A stretch of 64,000 nt of DNA from Pelagibacterium lacus (GCF_003345525.1 NZ_QQNH01000001.1:1-64000), one strand, 5' to 3'; shown: positions 52,664 to 60,954, counted from the first letter of the stretch. Numbers and translations: made by a program. Notes: generated by a model not told the origin, from the letters alone.

Positions 52664-53877
52664 GCGCGATACCGCGCGACGAGATGCGCCATGCGCTCGG
52701 CTGCGGCGATGGCCGCCTGGCGGTCCTGGGAAAAGTTCAGCCGCACGCTGTCGCACGAATGGGGACCGAACTCTGTGCCAGGCGTCACCACCACGCCGGC
52801 CTGCTCGCGCAGGATCTTGACGAAGAGGTCGTAAGGCACGCCGAGCGCCGGCAGGCGCGGGAATAGATAGCTGCCCGCCTCGGGCGTGCGCACGAAGGCG
52901 CCGTCCACCCCGCCCAGGATGGCCACCAGATCGTCGCGAATGGCCTCGTGCCTGCGGATGCGTTCTTCCATCCACCCCGCCGGTTCATCGAACCAGGTGC
53001 GCAGCACCGCCTGGCTGTAGCCCGCGGCGCGCAGCGACACGATGGCCTGCAGCTTTTCCATGCGCGCGATGATCTCCGCCGGCCCGAACGCGGCGCCGAG
53101 GCGATAGCCGCTAAGCGATTCCGTCTTGGACGGCCCCATGATGGTCAGGACATTGCCGGCCGTGCCCGGCTCGGCCCGCAAATGGGTATAGGTCACGCCG
53201 GAATAGAGCATGCGCGAATAGAGCTGGTCGACGATGACCGTCGCGCCATGGCGCTCCGCCAGCGCGGCGATGCGGGCGATCTCGTCCGCGGAATAGACGA
53301 CGCCGGTGGGATTGTTGGGATTGGAGAAGAGAAAGACCTTGGCGCCCTTGCGGAAGGCGTCTTCGAGCTGGCCGAGATCCAGCCCCGAGCGGCCCGGCTC
53401 GGCCCCGGCATAATCGAGCCGCACCGGCAGCATCTCGCCTTCGAAGAACTCGACCAGCTTGCGGTTGGCGAAATAATCGGGCTGCACGATGGCGACCTTG
53501 TCGCCGCGCGCCACGGTGCTGGCCACCGCCAGGAACAGGGCCCCTTGCGTGCCCGGGGTGATGATCAGCCCGTCCCTGGCATCGAGCGGCGCGCCGGTGA
53601 AACCGGCCAGCCGTTCGGCCAGCGTTTCGCGGATGCCGATATCGCCGCGATATTCGGTATAGGCCTGCTTGCCACCCAGCGCCACGCCCGCCGAAAACAC
53701 CTCGAACGCGCCCGGCGTCGGTTCATGCGCATCGACGTCGCCATGGGAGAAATCGACCGGAACGCCCTCGAGGCGCTCACCGCGCAGCACGGTTTCGACC
53801 GCGCCGGCATCCTGCCGGACTTCCTGCCCGGGCGCATTGTCCGTGCCCAACCTTGCGAATTTGGTTTCGATCGACAC
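52660..53877 (-). CDS. Pyridoxal phosphate-dependent aminotransferase (class I/II)
   Basis: The 405-residue fold-type I enzyme has the Asn-binding 'FLFSNPNNPTGVVYS', the Tyr segment 'VIVDQLYSRMLYSG' and the PLP-lysine in 'MGPSKTESLSGYRLGAAFG' (about residue 255). A C-terminal Arg lies in 'SVRLNFSQD'. Substrate amino acid is unknown. It is coupled to RidA downstream and is divergent from a LysR regulator, a typical catabolic unit. Confidence 0.9.
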   Translation of the reverse strand: MSIETKFARLGTDNAPGQEVRQDAGAVETVLRGERLEGVPVDFSHGDVDAHEPTPGAFEVFSAGVALGGKQAYTEYRGDIGIRETLAERLAGFTGAPLDARDGLIITPGTQGALFLAVASTVARGDKVAIVQPDYFANRKLVEFFEGEMLPVRLDYAGAEPGRSGLDLGQLEDAFRKGAKVFLFSNPNNPTGVVYSADEIARIAALAERHGATVIVDQLYSRMLYSGVTYTHLRAEPGTAGNVLTIMGPSKTESLSGYRLGAAFGPAEIIARMEKLQAIVSLRAAGYSQAVLRTWFDEPAGWMEERIRRHEAIRDDLVAILGGVDGAFVRTPEAGSYLFPRLPALGVPYDLFVKILREQAGVVVTPGTEFGPHSCDSVRLNFSQDRQAAIAAAERMAHLVARYRA

Positions 53878-53932
53878 GCGGACGCTCCTTGCAGACAGTG
53901 GATGAAATCAATGACAAGCCCCTTCTAGAGGC

Positions 53933-53960
53933 ATTGGGGAAGAAATATAATCTTCCCAAT
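53933..53960. promoter_or_regulatory. Palindrome overlapping the LysR-gene -10 box (candidate operator)
   Basis: Near-perfect arms ATTGGGGAAGA and TCTTCCCAAT flank AATATAA in the gap between divergent genes. A TATAAT (53946-53951) fits a -10 for the LysR gene with a weak TTCTAG -35 at 17 bp. The layout suits LysR autoregulation and control of the aminotransferase operon. Confidence 0.6.
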
Positions 53961-53991
53961 TACAGTTTCAAAAGATAGAAAATCCATCTTC

Positions 53992-54879
53992 ATGGACATC
54001 CGCTTTCTCGAAAGTTTCGTCGCCGTCGCAGACTTCGGCTCCATCGCCGAAGCCGCAAGACGGCTCAACGTCACCCCCGCCACCCTGGCGCAAAGGCTCA
54101 GGACCCTCGAAAGCGACCTCGGCCATGCCCTCGTCCACCGCACCGGGCGCACGGTGCGCCCCACGGGGTCGGGGCTGGCCGTGCTGCCCCACGCCCGCGA
54201 ACTGGTGAAGGCGGCCCACGACCTCAAGGCGATCGCCGCCAACGACATGCCGGCCGGGCAGTTGCGCCTTGGCTCGACCGCCACGGCGCTGACCGGCCTC
54301 CTCCCCGGCATCATCGCCGGCCTTAGCGCGCGCTATCCCGGCATCGATTATTTCGTGCGGCCCGGCTCCTCGGTCGATCTCTATCACGCCGTGCTGGCGC
54401 GCGAGCTCGACGCGGCCATCATCGTGCGGCCGCAATTCCCGATCCCCAAATCCATGGGCTGGCTGACGCTGCGCGAGGAGCCGCTGGTGCTTATCGCCTC
54501 GCGCGCCCTCGCGCCGGACGATCCACACGCCATCATCGCCCGGCACCGCTTCATCCGCTACGACCGCAACCAGTGGGGCGGGCAACTGGTCGACGACTAT
54601 CTGCGGCTGCACCGGATCAAGGTGCGCGAATGGCTCGAGCTCGACGCGCTGGACGCCATAGCCGCCCTGGTGCACCGGGAACTGGGCGTGGCCATCGTCC
54701 CCGACTGGGCGCCGCCCTGGCCCGAAGGCCTCAAGCTGCGCAAGATCGCGCTTCCCGACGCGGCGGTCCGGGAAACGGGCATCCTGTGGAACCGCGCCGG
54801 CTCCAAGATCGCCGCCGTGCATGCGTTGATCGACGTGTGCGACGCCCCCGTCCCGCCCTCGCCTCACGCGAGGGCGTAG
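53992..54879 (+). CDS. LysR family transcriptional regulator
   Basis: The 295-residue regulator has the N-terminal winged HTH 'MDIRFLESFVAVADFGSIAEAARRLNVTPATLAQRLRTLE' (1-40) and an effector domain beginning 'AGQLRLGSTATALTGLLPGIIAGL'. It is divergent from the aminotransferase-RidA operon and is its likely regulator. The inducer is unknown. Its last 16 bases overlap the end of the convergent RES gene. Confidence 0.9.
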   Translation: MDIRFLESFVAVADFGSIAEAARRLNVTPATLAQRLRTLESDLGHALVHRTGRTVRPTGSGLAVLPHARELVKAAHDLKAIAANDMPAGQLRLGSTATALTGLLPGIIAGLSARYPGIDYFVRPGSSVDLYHAVLARELDAAIIVRPQFPIPKSMGWLTLREEPLVLIASRALAPDDPHAIIARHRFIRYDRNQWGGQLVDDYLRLHRIKVREWLELDALDAIAALVHRELGVAIVPDWAPPWPEGLKLRKIALPDAAVRETGILWNRAGSKIAAVHALIDVCDAPVPPSPHARA

Positions 54880-55559
54880 ATGGCGTGGGTGCGGGCGTTG
54901 CGGATGCGGTCGACGGTTTGGCCGTCCCAGTGGAAATCATAGTGATCGGCCTGGGCGGGAATCGGGAGAAGGTCGGGCCAGAAAATGCCGACGCACTGCC
55001 CGCCCGGCGCGCGCACGCTGCGGTAGAGGACACCATTGCTGCCCGCTTCGCGCAAGGAGCGGCCGAGGCGTTGGGCCGGCCCGTAATCGTCGGGATGGTG
55101 GCAGTCTTCAAGGTCGCGCACGTCGTGGAGGTCGAGGTCGATGCTGTTGACCAGCACGCGGAACTGCGAGGTCCAGCCGGGCGCCTGGGCGCTGACGGCC
55201 ATGGCGCGGCCGTGATGATGGGCCACTTCGCGCAAGGCGACCTCCTCGCTGTCGCCGGCGCTGTAGACCCCATAGCCGCCAGCCGTGAAGCGTCCGGGGC
55301 GGTCATGGCTCACATGCACGAAGGGCGCCATCAGCCAGCTCGCGCCAGGCCCCGAGACGCGCCGCGCCGGGGGCACGAGATCGAGCCGGCCCAGCTTGTC
55401 CCAGAGGCGCGGATTGGTCTTGGATTCAGCCGAGGCCAAGGCCTCCCAATCGCGCGGATCGGCGATATCCTCGAAGAGATCGATCGGGGGATGGATAGAG
55501 CGGATGACGCGGCAGGCCCGTGGCCAGGCGACCCGCACCGTGGCGATTTCAGGCGTCAC
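54864..55559 (-). CDS. RES-domain NAD+-degrading toxin
   Basis: The 231-residue RES-family protein begins with a GTG that overlaps the antitoxin stop (GTGA). It has the conserved Arg of 'ACRVIRSIHPPIDLFED', the Glu of 'SAGDSEEVALREVAHH' and the Ser of 'REAGSNGVLYRSVR', in an ADP-ribosyltransferase-like fold. Characterised RES toxins deplete NAD+ (NAD phosphorylase or hydrolase) and are neutralised by Xre/MbcA-type antitoxins. Activity is inferred from the conserved residues. Confidence 0.87.
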   Translation of the reverse strand: MTPEIATVRVAWPRACRVIRSIHPPIDLFEDIADPRDWEALASAESKTNPRLWDKLGRLDLVPPARRVSGPGASWLMAPFVHVSHDRPGRFTAGGYGVYSAGDSEEVALREVAHHHGRAMAVSAQAPGWTSQFRVLVNSIDLDLHDVRDLEDCHHPDDYGPAQRLGRSLREAGSNGVLYRSVRAPGGQCVGIFWPDLLPIPAQADHYDFHWDGQTVDRIRNARTHAIYALA

Positions 55560-55966
55560 CAGCCGCCGCGCTCGGCGTCGAGATAGGAGCGGACGCGGCC
55601 GAGCTGGAAGATATCGCCCTCCACCATCAGCGCCAGAGGCGTCTTGCCGCCGAACACGGCATTGGGAACCTTGATCCAGTCATAGCCCCGCTGCGGATCG
55701 GTAAAAAGATAGCGCAGCCCCTTGTGGATGCCCATGAGCAGCGACAGGCGGGTGGCCAGATCGCGGTCGATCCGCCCGATATCGCCGGCCTTCCAGCGGG
55801 CATAGGTGCGCGCCGCCAGCCCGCCGAGCACGTCGCGGGCCTGCGCATCGCTCAACTGCCATTTTCCGAACAGATTGACCACCGCCCGCGCCATGGCCTC
55901 GGCCTCTTGCGGGGTGATGGCGTCATCCAGGGGCGCCGCGTGGGTCCTTGGGAGTTCCTGCAACAT
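55556..55966 (-). CDS. Xre/MbcA/ParS-like antitoxin of the RES module
   Basis: The 136-residue antitoxin has an N-terminal HTH-like helical region ('MARAVVNLFGKWQLSDAQARDVLGGLAARTYARWKAGD', about 25-62). The C-terminal MbcA/ParS toxin-binding domain has 'LSLLMGIHKGLRYLF' and 'WIKVPNAVFGGKTPLALM'. It precedes and overlaps the RES gene in the usual antitoxin-first order. Direct repeats just upstream are likely its operator. Confidence 0.87.
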   Translation of the reverse strand: MLQELPRTHAAPLDDAITPQEAEAMARAVVNLFGKWQLSDAQARDVLGGLAARTYARWKAGDIGRIDRDLATRLSLLMGIHKGLRYLFTDPQRGYDWIKVPNAVFGGKTPLALMVEGDIFQLGRVRSYLDAERGGW

Positions 55967-55982
55967 GATCCTTCGCCTTTTG

Positions 55983-55999
55983 GCATAAAATAAGCATAA
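55983..55999 (-). promoter_or_regulatory. Direct repeats upstream of the RES/Xre operon (candidate operator)
   Basis: Two copies of GCATAA (55983-55988, 55994-55999) are spaced 11 bases apart, one helical turn. They sit 17 to 33 bases upstream of the antitoxin ATG in the promoter region. This is a typical arrangement for antitoxin self-repression. Confidence 0.5.
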
Positions 56000-56023
56000 G
56001 GACGCCGTTTGACAAGGGCAGGA

Positions 56024-56605
56024 TCAGAACCGCACTTCCGAGGTGACTTCCAGCGCCCGGTCCTCGCGGGTGGAGATGTCGGTCTCGGGGCGATGGCGGG
56101 CGATGCGGATGTCGCGGGCGGTGATCAGCGCCGCGATCTCCTCCTCATGGGCGGCGACCACGCCGGTCAGCCAGCGATTGACCAGATAGGAGGGGCGCGG
56201 CATGTGCACGTCGAACCGGGTCAACAGGGCGATGGTGGGCTCGGCATCGAGCCAGTCGTCGCCCACCACCCATTGGTTGACCGTGAACAGGCGCACCAGG
56301 CGTCCGTAGCGGTCCACCCCGATGGCGATCAGGTGGTGGATGGGCCCGCTGGCCCCTTCGGGCCGGACGAAGCAATGGAAATGACCATGTTCGATGGCCG
56401 CGTCGGGATCGTCGGCCGGGTGCGAATGATAGAACCATTGCGCACCCGATTGGGGGTCGAACACGTCGTTTTCCGGATAGTGCGTCCAGACCGTCACCTG
56501 CGGCGCATCGCGCAGGGTTTCGGTGAGGACGTTGAGACCGCCCTTGGCAAGGACATTCTCGCAAAAGGCGATCTCGCGCCGGGCCTGTTCGACCGCTGCG
56601 TTCAT
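56024..56605 (-). CDS. Conserved protein with His-rich motif, end of sulfur operon
   Basis: The 193-residue soluble protein has a striking 'QWFYHSHPADDPDAAIEHGHFHCFVRPEG' segment (about 51-80), whose four or more His could bind metal. Conserved-looking blocks 'GVDRYGRLVRLFTVNQWVVGDDW' and 'YLVNRWLTGVVAAHEEEI' follow. I recall similar proteins annotated only as DUF6969. The function is unknown. It starts within the stop of the Cys/Pro-repeat gene (ATGA), tying it to the sulfurtransferase-YeeE operon. Confidence 0.75.
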   Translation of the reverse strand: MNAAVEQARREIAFCENVLAKGGLNVLTETLRDAPQVTVWTHYPENDVFDPQSGAQWFYHSHPADDPDAAIEHGHFHCFVRPEGASGPIHHLIAIGVDRYGRLVRLFTVNQWVVGDDWLDAEPTIALLTRFDVHMPRPSYLVNRWLTGVVAAHEEEIAALITARDIRIARHRPETDISTREDRALEVTSEVRF

Positions 56606-57030
56606 CCCCCGACCACCAGGTCGGGCGCTTCGGTGGCGCCCTCCGGCAGGGGCGTCGGAGGCGGCGGCGGTGCGGCGAGGGCCGGCGCAGCAGCGGGAGC
56701 CTCCGGCATAGGCGCGGGCGGCGGCGGAGGCGCAGCCAGCGCGCTTTCCTGCGGCAGGGCGGCGGGAGGCGGCGGGGGCGCGGCCAGGGGTGCGCCCGCC
56801 GCACACGGCGCGGCGGCGACTGGGGCCCCGGCCGCACAGGGCGCGGCGGCGATCGGGGCTCCGGCCGCGCAGGGTGCGCCCGCGGCACAGGGCGCCGCCC
56901 CGCCTCCGGCGCTCTGCACGCTGGCCACCACCGGCGGAGGAAGCGGCCGCGTCACATGGTCGGCGACGATGGCCACGGTGCCGACGGCAAGCGCGGCGCC
57001 GAACAGAAGGGTGTTGCGTCCGGTGGTCAT
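56602..57030 (-). CDS. Membrane-anchored Cys/Pro/Ala-repeat protein
   Basis: The 142-residue protein has a single N-terminal membrane helix (about 8-25) and then low complexity. Four 'PCAAGAP'-type repeats (about 47-80, one Cys each) are followed by three 'LAAPPPPP' blocks. It overlaps both neighbours by ATGA, so it is translated with the YeeE/YedE transporter gene. The cysteine-bearing repeats suggest sulfur or metal handling or disulfide cross-linking, but this is a guess. It has no recognised domain. The real frame is supported by coupling and by the membrane helix. Confidence 0.65.
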   Translation of the reverse strand: MTTGRNTLLFGAALAVGTVAIVADHVTRPLPPPVVASVQSAGGGAAPCAAGAPCAAGAPIAAAPCAAGAPVAAAPCAAGAPLAAPPPPPAALPQESALAAPPPPPAPMPEAPAAAPALAAPPPPPTPLPEGATEAPDLVVGG

Positions 57031-58241
57031 TTCCTGGGCAATCCATCAAGTCCAAACAGCGGGCGGGCATAGATCCCGATAAGCGAGCCGACAAAGGCCG
57101 AGGCGAACCACAGCCAGCCATGCAGGCTGCCCGAAGCGATGCCCGAGAACAAGGCCCCGATGTTACAGCCAAACGACAGCCGGGCGCCATAGCCCATCAG
57201 CAGCCCGCCAATGGCGGCGGCGAGGAACGAGCGGAACGGGATCTTGGCCTTGGGGGCAAACTTGCCGGCCAGCGCCGCCGCCAGCCCGGCGCCGAGGATG
57301 ATGCCGAAATTCATCACCGAAGTGTTGTCGGCGAGCACCGAGGAATGGAGGGCCTGCGCCTGGGCCGGCCAGGTCCAGAATTCCCAGCTGGCCACCGGAA
57401 GCCCCGCCGCATCGGCGATCTTGGCGCCCCACAGGCCGAAGCCATAGGTGATCGACCACGGATGGCCGGCCACCAGCAGGGTGGCGATGTTGAGGATGGC
57501 CAGCACCAGCCCTGCCCCGACCAGCGGCCAGGGACCATAGAGCAGCCAGCTCCAGCTGGGCCGCTTGGGGGCCGGCTCCTGCTCGATATTGCCGTGCACG
57601 CGCCGCTCGATGATGGCGGTGACCAGCGCCACCAGCGCCAGCGCCAGCAGCGTCACGGCGATGCCGAAGCCGAGGCCGAGTTCCTGGCCGATGGAGACGA
57701 TGCCGATATTGGGCTGTTCGAGCCACCAGGGCAGATGCGCCGTGCCCACCACCGCGCCGACGATGAAGAAGGCGAGGGTCACCAGCATGCGCGAGGAGCC
57801 CCCGCCCACGGTGAACAGGGTGCCCGAGCCGCATCCGCCGCCCAATTGCATGCCCAGCCCGAAGATCACCGCGCCCACCAGCACCGAGACGCCCACCGGA
57901 CCGATGGCGCCGACCAGGGGCTGGCCGCCGATATTGCCGGCCGCCAGCAGCGGCATCATGGCGATGGCGGCGACGCCGATCATCAGCATCTGGGCGCGCA
58001 TGGCGCGGCCCCGCTTTTCCACCACCATGCGGCGCCAGCCGCCGGTGAACCCGAACGAGCCGTGATAGAGCGCGGCACCCAGGCCCCCGCCAATGGCGAA
58101 CAGGGTCGCCTGCTGCAGGTCGACCAGCAGCGTGATGGCGATGAAACCGATGAGAAGACCCAGCGCGGCCACCAGCGTGGGAGCCCTGTCGGACACCGCC
58201 GGCGGCAGGTAGCTGGGACGATCGAGAGCAATATCGGACAT
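57027..58241 (-). CDS. YeeE/YedE-family thiosulfate/sulfur transporter
   Basis: The 404-residue inner-membrane protein has about nine helices with the family's Cys-containing short repeats: 'QLGGGCGSGTLFTVGGGSS' (about 154-172) and 'ARLSFGCNIGALFSGIASG' (about 354-372). In the characterised YeeE, conserved Cys residues relay thiosulfate across the membrane; here at least two repeat Cys are present. Its neighbours, a periplasmic rhodanese and a Cys-repeat protein, fit sulfur uptake. It overlaps the next gene by ATGA. Confidence 0.88.
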   Translation of the reverse strand: MSDIALDRPSYLPPAVSDRAPTLVAALGLLIGFIAITLLVDLQQATLFAIGGGLGAALYHGSFGFTGGWRRMVVEKRGRAMRAQMLMIGVAAIAMMPLLAAGNIGGQPLVGAIGPVGVSVLVGAVIFGLGMQLGGGCGSGTLFTVGGGSSRMLVTLAFFIVGAVVGTAHLPWWLEQPNIGIVSIGQELGLGFGIAVTLLALALVALVTAIIERRVHGNIEQEPAPKRPSWSWLLYGPWPLVGAGLVLAILNIATLLVAGHPWSITYGFGLWGAKIADAAGLPVASWEFWTWPAQAQALHSSVLADNTSVMNFGIILGAGLAAALAGKFAPKAKIPFRSFLAAAIGGLLMGYGARLSFGCNIGALFSGIASGSLHGWLWFASAFVGSLIGIYARPLFGLDGLPRK

Positions 58242-58276
58242 TTCGATCTTTCAGAAAAACAGTGCGGTTGACAAGA

Positions 58277-58303
58277 CGAATGCCCCGACAGCCGGGGCAT
58301 TCG
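58277..58303 (-). other. Stem-loop between sulfurtransferase and YeeE genes
   Basis: A perfect 10-bp stem, CGAATGCCCC / GGGGCATTCG, with a 7-base loop lies between the two genes of the same strand, without a T-run. It probably tunes expression or stabilises the sulfurtransferase message. Confidence 0.55.
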
Positions 58304-58327
58304 CAAGAGGACAAGTCTGCCGGCGGA

Positions 58328-59230
58328 TTATTGTACCGGGCGCGAATCCACGGCGGTCCATTCGGCCATGGAGCCGTCATACATGGAGGTGTTCTTGTTG
58401 CCGAGGATTTCCGAAAGCCCGAACCAGGCGACGGTCGCCCAATGGCCGGTATTGCAGAAGGCGATGTTTTCCTCATCCGCCCCGAGCCCGATGGCTTCGG
58501 AGAGCGCGGCCACGGTTTCGGGCTGGGCGAAGCGGGCATATTCGGAGCTGTAGAGCTCGAAATGCGGCAGATTCACCGAGCCGGGAATGGTGCCGAGCTT
58601 GGCGACGACGCCGCTTTTGCTCTCGCCGTTGAACTGCTCCGGCGGACGGCCATCGACCAGCGCGACGCCATTTTCGAGCGCCGCTTCCACATCGGCCGTG
58701 GTGGCCAGCAGGTGGCTCTGCAGCTCGACGGCGAAGTCGGACGGCTCGGGCTGATCCAGTTCGGCCACGCGTTCGCCGCCGGCCGCATCGTACTGGCGCC
58801 AGCCGCCGTCGAGGATCGAGACCGCCTCATGGCCGAGATATTTGAAGGTCCAGTAGACGCGGGTGGCTCCGCCGATCTCCGAGGAATCGGTGCCCCAGGG
58901 CAGGATCACCACGTGGTCGTCATTGTCGATGCCCAGGCTCTCGATCAGCGCGATGGCCTGTTCCTCGCCGGGGAACATGCCCGGCACGCCATCGACTTCC
59001 GTGCGCCAGCCAAAGCTGGAATAGGGCGCGACGACCGAATTGGCGACATAGGGCGTCGCGCCCAGATCGGTGCCTTCGATATTGTCGCGGATGTCGATGA
59101 TGACGAGGTTGTCCGCGCCTGCGTTCTGGACGAGCCAGTTGGCATCGACCAGCGGGGTGATTGCGGATTGGGCGAAAGCCGGCGCGGACAGGGTCGCGGC
59201 GACGGCAAAGGCGGTCAACGCCAGACGCAT
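58328..59230 (-). CDS. Periplasmic sulfurtransferase (tandem rhodanese)
   Basis: The 300-residue protein has a signal peptide (about 1-20, PAFA-Q) and two rhodanese domains (about 25-150 and 165-295). The second has the catalytic Cys in 'ENIAFCNTGHWATVAWFG' (about 258). The loop C-N-T-G-H-W is unusual relative to the common C-x5-R of rhodaneses. It would move sulfane sulfur from thiosulfate or mercaptopyruvate in the periplasm. It is the first gene of the operon with YeeE, so it may act with uptake. Confidence 0.88.
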   Translation of the reverse strand: MRLALTAFAVAATLSAPAFAQSAITPLVDANWLVQNAGADNLVIIDIRDNIEGTDLGATPYVANSVVAPYSSFGWRTEVDGVPGMFPGEEQAIALIESLGIDNDDHVVILPWGTDSSEIGGATRVYWTFKYLGHEAVSILDGGWRQYDAAGGERVAELDQPEPSDFAVELQSHLLATTADVEAALENGVALVDGRPPEQFNGESKSGVVAKLGTIPGSVNLPHFELYSSEYARFAQPETVAALSEAIGLGADEENIAFCNTGHWATVAWFGLSEILGNKNTSMYDGSMAEWTAVDSRPVQ

Positions 59231-59441
59231 GGTTCTTGATCTCCAAGGGGTTTTGCTGCCCATGATCATCGCCGATCGGCATTGGTCTGGCGAGGATTGT
59301 ACGATCAATTTTCGCTCCCGCGCCGGAAAGGACTCCCACTGACGCCCGCGTCGGGAGCATTGCATTCCGGCCCCTGCCCTCTCTGGCTTTGGCGGGCAAT
59401 TGCGGATAGAAGATGCGCCTTCGCATTTTTCCCCTGTGCCC

Positions 59442-60377
59442 ATGCTTACGCTGATTTTTTCCGCCCTCCTGCCCATCGCCCTGATCATCGCGCTCGGACA
59501 TCTGCTCAAGCGCTTCGGGTTCCTGGGCGAAGGGTTCTGGCCGCAGGCGGAAAGGCTGGCCTATTTCATCCTGCTGCCGCTGTTGTTCGCCCATGGGCTC
59601 TACAAGGCCGACCTCTCCGGCATGCCGATCGCCGGGCTCGCGGCGGGTCTGGTCGTTCCGGCCATTGCCGGCACCCTGTTGCTGCTGGCCGCCAACCGGG
59701 TGACCCGCTTCGAGGGTCCGGTGCTCACCTCGGTGGTGCAGGGCGGCATAAGGTTCAACAATTATGTCGGGGTGACCGCCGCGGTCGGCCTGCTCGGCCT
59801 CTCGGGCGCGGCGCTTGCCGCGGTGGTCAACGCCATTCTGGTGCCCACGGTCAACATCATCTGCGCCCTGGTCTTCGCCCGCCACGGCACGCGGCAACCC
59901 GATGCGCTGGGGGTCGTGCGGTCGATCGTGTTCAATCCGCTCATCCTGGGGTGCGCCGGCGGCGTCCTGCTGCGGCTGACCGGCATCGCGCTGCCGGCCG
60001 GCATCGAAGGCTTCATGCAGGCCATGGGCCAGGCGGCGCTGCCGATCGGCCTCCTCTGCGTCGGCGCAGCGCTCAACTGGGATGCGCTCGGACGGGGCAT
60101 GCGCCCGGCGCTGGTGGCGACGCTGGCGCGGTTCCTCCTCATCCCGGCCCTGACCGCCGCCATCTGCCTCATGACCGGGCTCACCGGGCCGGCAGCGCTG
60201 GTGCTGCTGCTCATCCAGTGCCTGCCCACCGCCTCCTCGGCCTATGTCATGGCGCGGCAACTGGGCGGGGACGCCCCGCTCATGGCCGGCATCATCGCCT
60301 TCCAGACGGTTGTGGGCGTGGTCACCGTGCCCCTCACCCTCCTGCTGCTCGCGCCCTTGGTGGGGGCTGCGGCCTAA
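59442..60377 (+). CDS. AEC-family transporter
   Basis: The 311-residue inner-membrane protein has about ten helices in two inverted halves, of the auxin-efflux-carrier (AEC) family. It has 'IALGHLLKRFGFLGEGFW', 'GGIRFNNYVGVTAAVGLLG' and the C-terminal 'LPTASSAYVMARQLGGDA'. The family exports carboxylates or auxin-like compounds; the substrate is unknown. The start MLTLIFSA is chosen for the helix and length. Its end overlaps the convergent parE by 4 bases. Confidence 0.88.
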   Translation: MLTLIFSALLPIALIIALGHLLKRFGFLGEGFWPQAERLAYFILLPLLFAHGLYKADLSGMPIAGLAAGLVVPAIAGTLLLLAANRVTRFEGPVLTSVVQGGIRFNNYVGVTAAVGLLGLSGAALAAVVNAILVPTVNIICALVFARHGTRQPDALGVVRSIVFNPLILGCAGGVLLRLTGIALPAGIEGFMQAMGQAALPIGLLCVGAALNWDALGRGMRPALVATLARFLLIPALTAAICLMTGLTGPAALVLLLIQCLPTASSAYVMARQLGGDAPLMAGIIAFQTVVGVVTVPLTLLLLAPLVGAAA

Positions 60378-60685
60378 TCGGTGCGCATGAGCGCGTCATA
60401 GTCACGCCCGCCATAGAAAATGCTCACGATTTCGACGGCGCCATCGGCGATGCGATAGGCGATGACGGCCGAGCGCTCGAAGGGCGCAATCCGGATGCCG
60501 GGTCCGAGATTGGGTCGAGCCGGATACCCTTCCGGAACCTCCCCGATGGCCTCGCATTTCTGGCGAATCCGGCGGACGAACCCCATCACCACGGCCGCGT
60601 CGGCGCCGGTTTCGACGAGGTGGGCAAAAATCTCTTCCAGATCGGCCAGGGCTTCCTGCCGCAACAGGACCGGAAGCCGCCGCAT
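60374..60685 (-). CDS. parE: ParE-type toxin (RelE/ParE superfamily)
   Basis: The 103-residue protein has the RelE/ParE fold: 'LRQEALADLEEIFAHLVETG', 'RRIRQKCEAIGEVPEGYPARPNLGPGIR' and a C-terminal strand 'AVEIVSIFYGGRDYDALM'. ParE members poison DNA gyrase; the actual target is not proven. The start ATG shares a base with the antitoxin stop (TGATG). It is paired with the ParD-like gene upstream. Confidence 0.85.
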   Translation of the reverse strand: MRRLPVLLRQEALADLEEIFAHLVETGADAAVVMGFVRRIRQKCEAIGEVPEGYPARPNLGPGIRIAPFERSAVIAYRIADGAVEIVSIFYGGRDYDALMRTD

Positions 60686-60954
60686 CAGGATGTGCGGGAG
60701 AGGGTTTTCGCGCGCCGCTCCAGTCTTGCGAAGGCCTCGTCGAGCGGCAGGGGAGGACGCGGATCGTCGAGGGAGCGCCCAATGCGGGCGCGCATGGCCG
60801 TCAGGCGCTCGGCGTGCTCCTCTTCCCCGCGCATCCAGTTGCGCATGGCTTCGCGCAGCACCTCGCTGGTCGAGGCATAGCGCCCCGCCTCGACCTGACG
60901 CTTGATCGCCGCCACCATTTCGGCGGGCAGTGTGATGCTGAGTTTCTCGCTCAT
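60685..60954 (-). CDS. parD: ParD-type antitoxin (ribbon-helix-helix)
   Basis: The 89-residue protein has an N-terminal ribbon-helix-helix 'KLSITLPAEMVAAIKRQVEAGRYASTSEVLREAMRNW' (4-40) and a disordered Arg/Pro-rich C-terminus that would wrap the toxin. The antitoxin-first gene order and TGATG coupling to parE fit a type II ParDE module. It is expected to repress its own promoter, just upstream. Confidence 0.87.
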   Translation of the reverse strand: MSEKLSITLPAEMVAAIKRQVEAGRYASTSEVLREAMRNWMRGEEEHAERLTAMRARIGRSLDDPRPPLPLDEAFARLERRAKTLSRTS

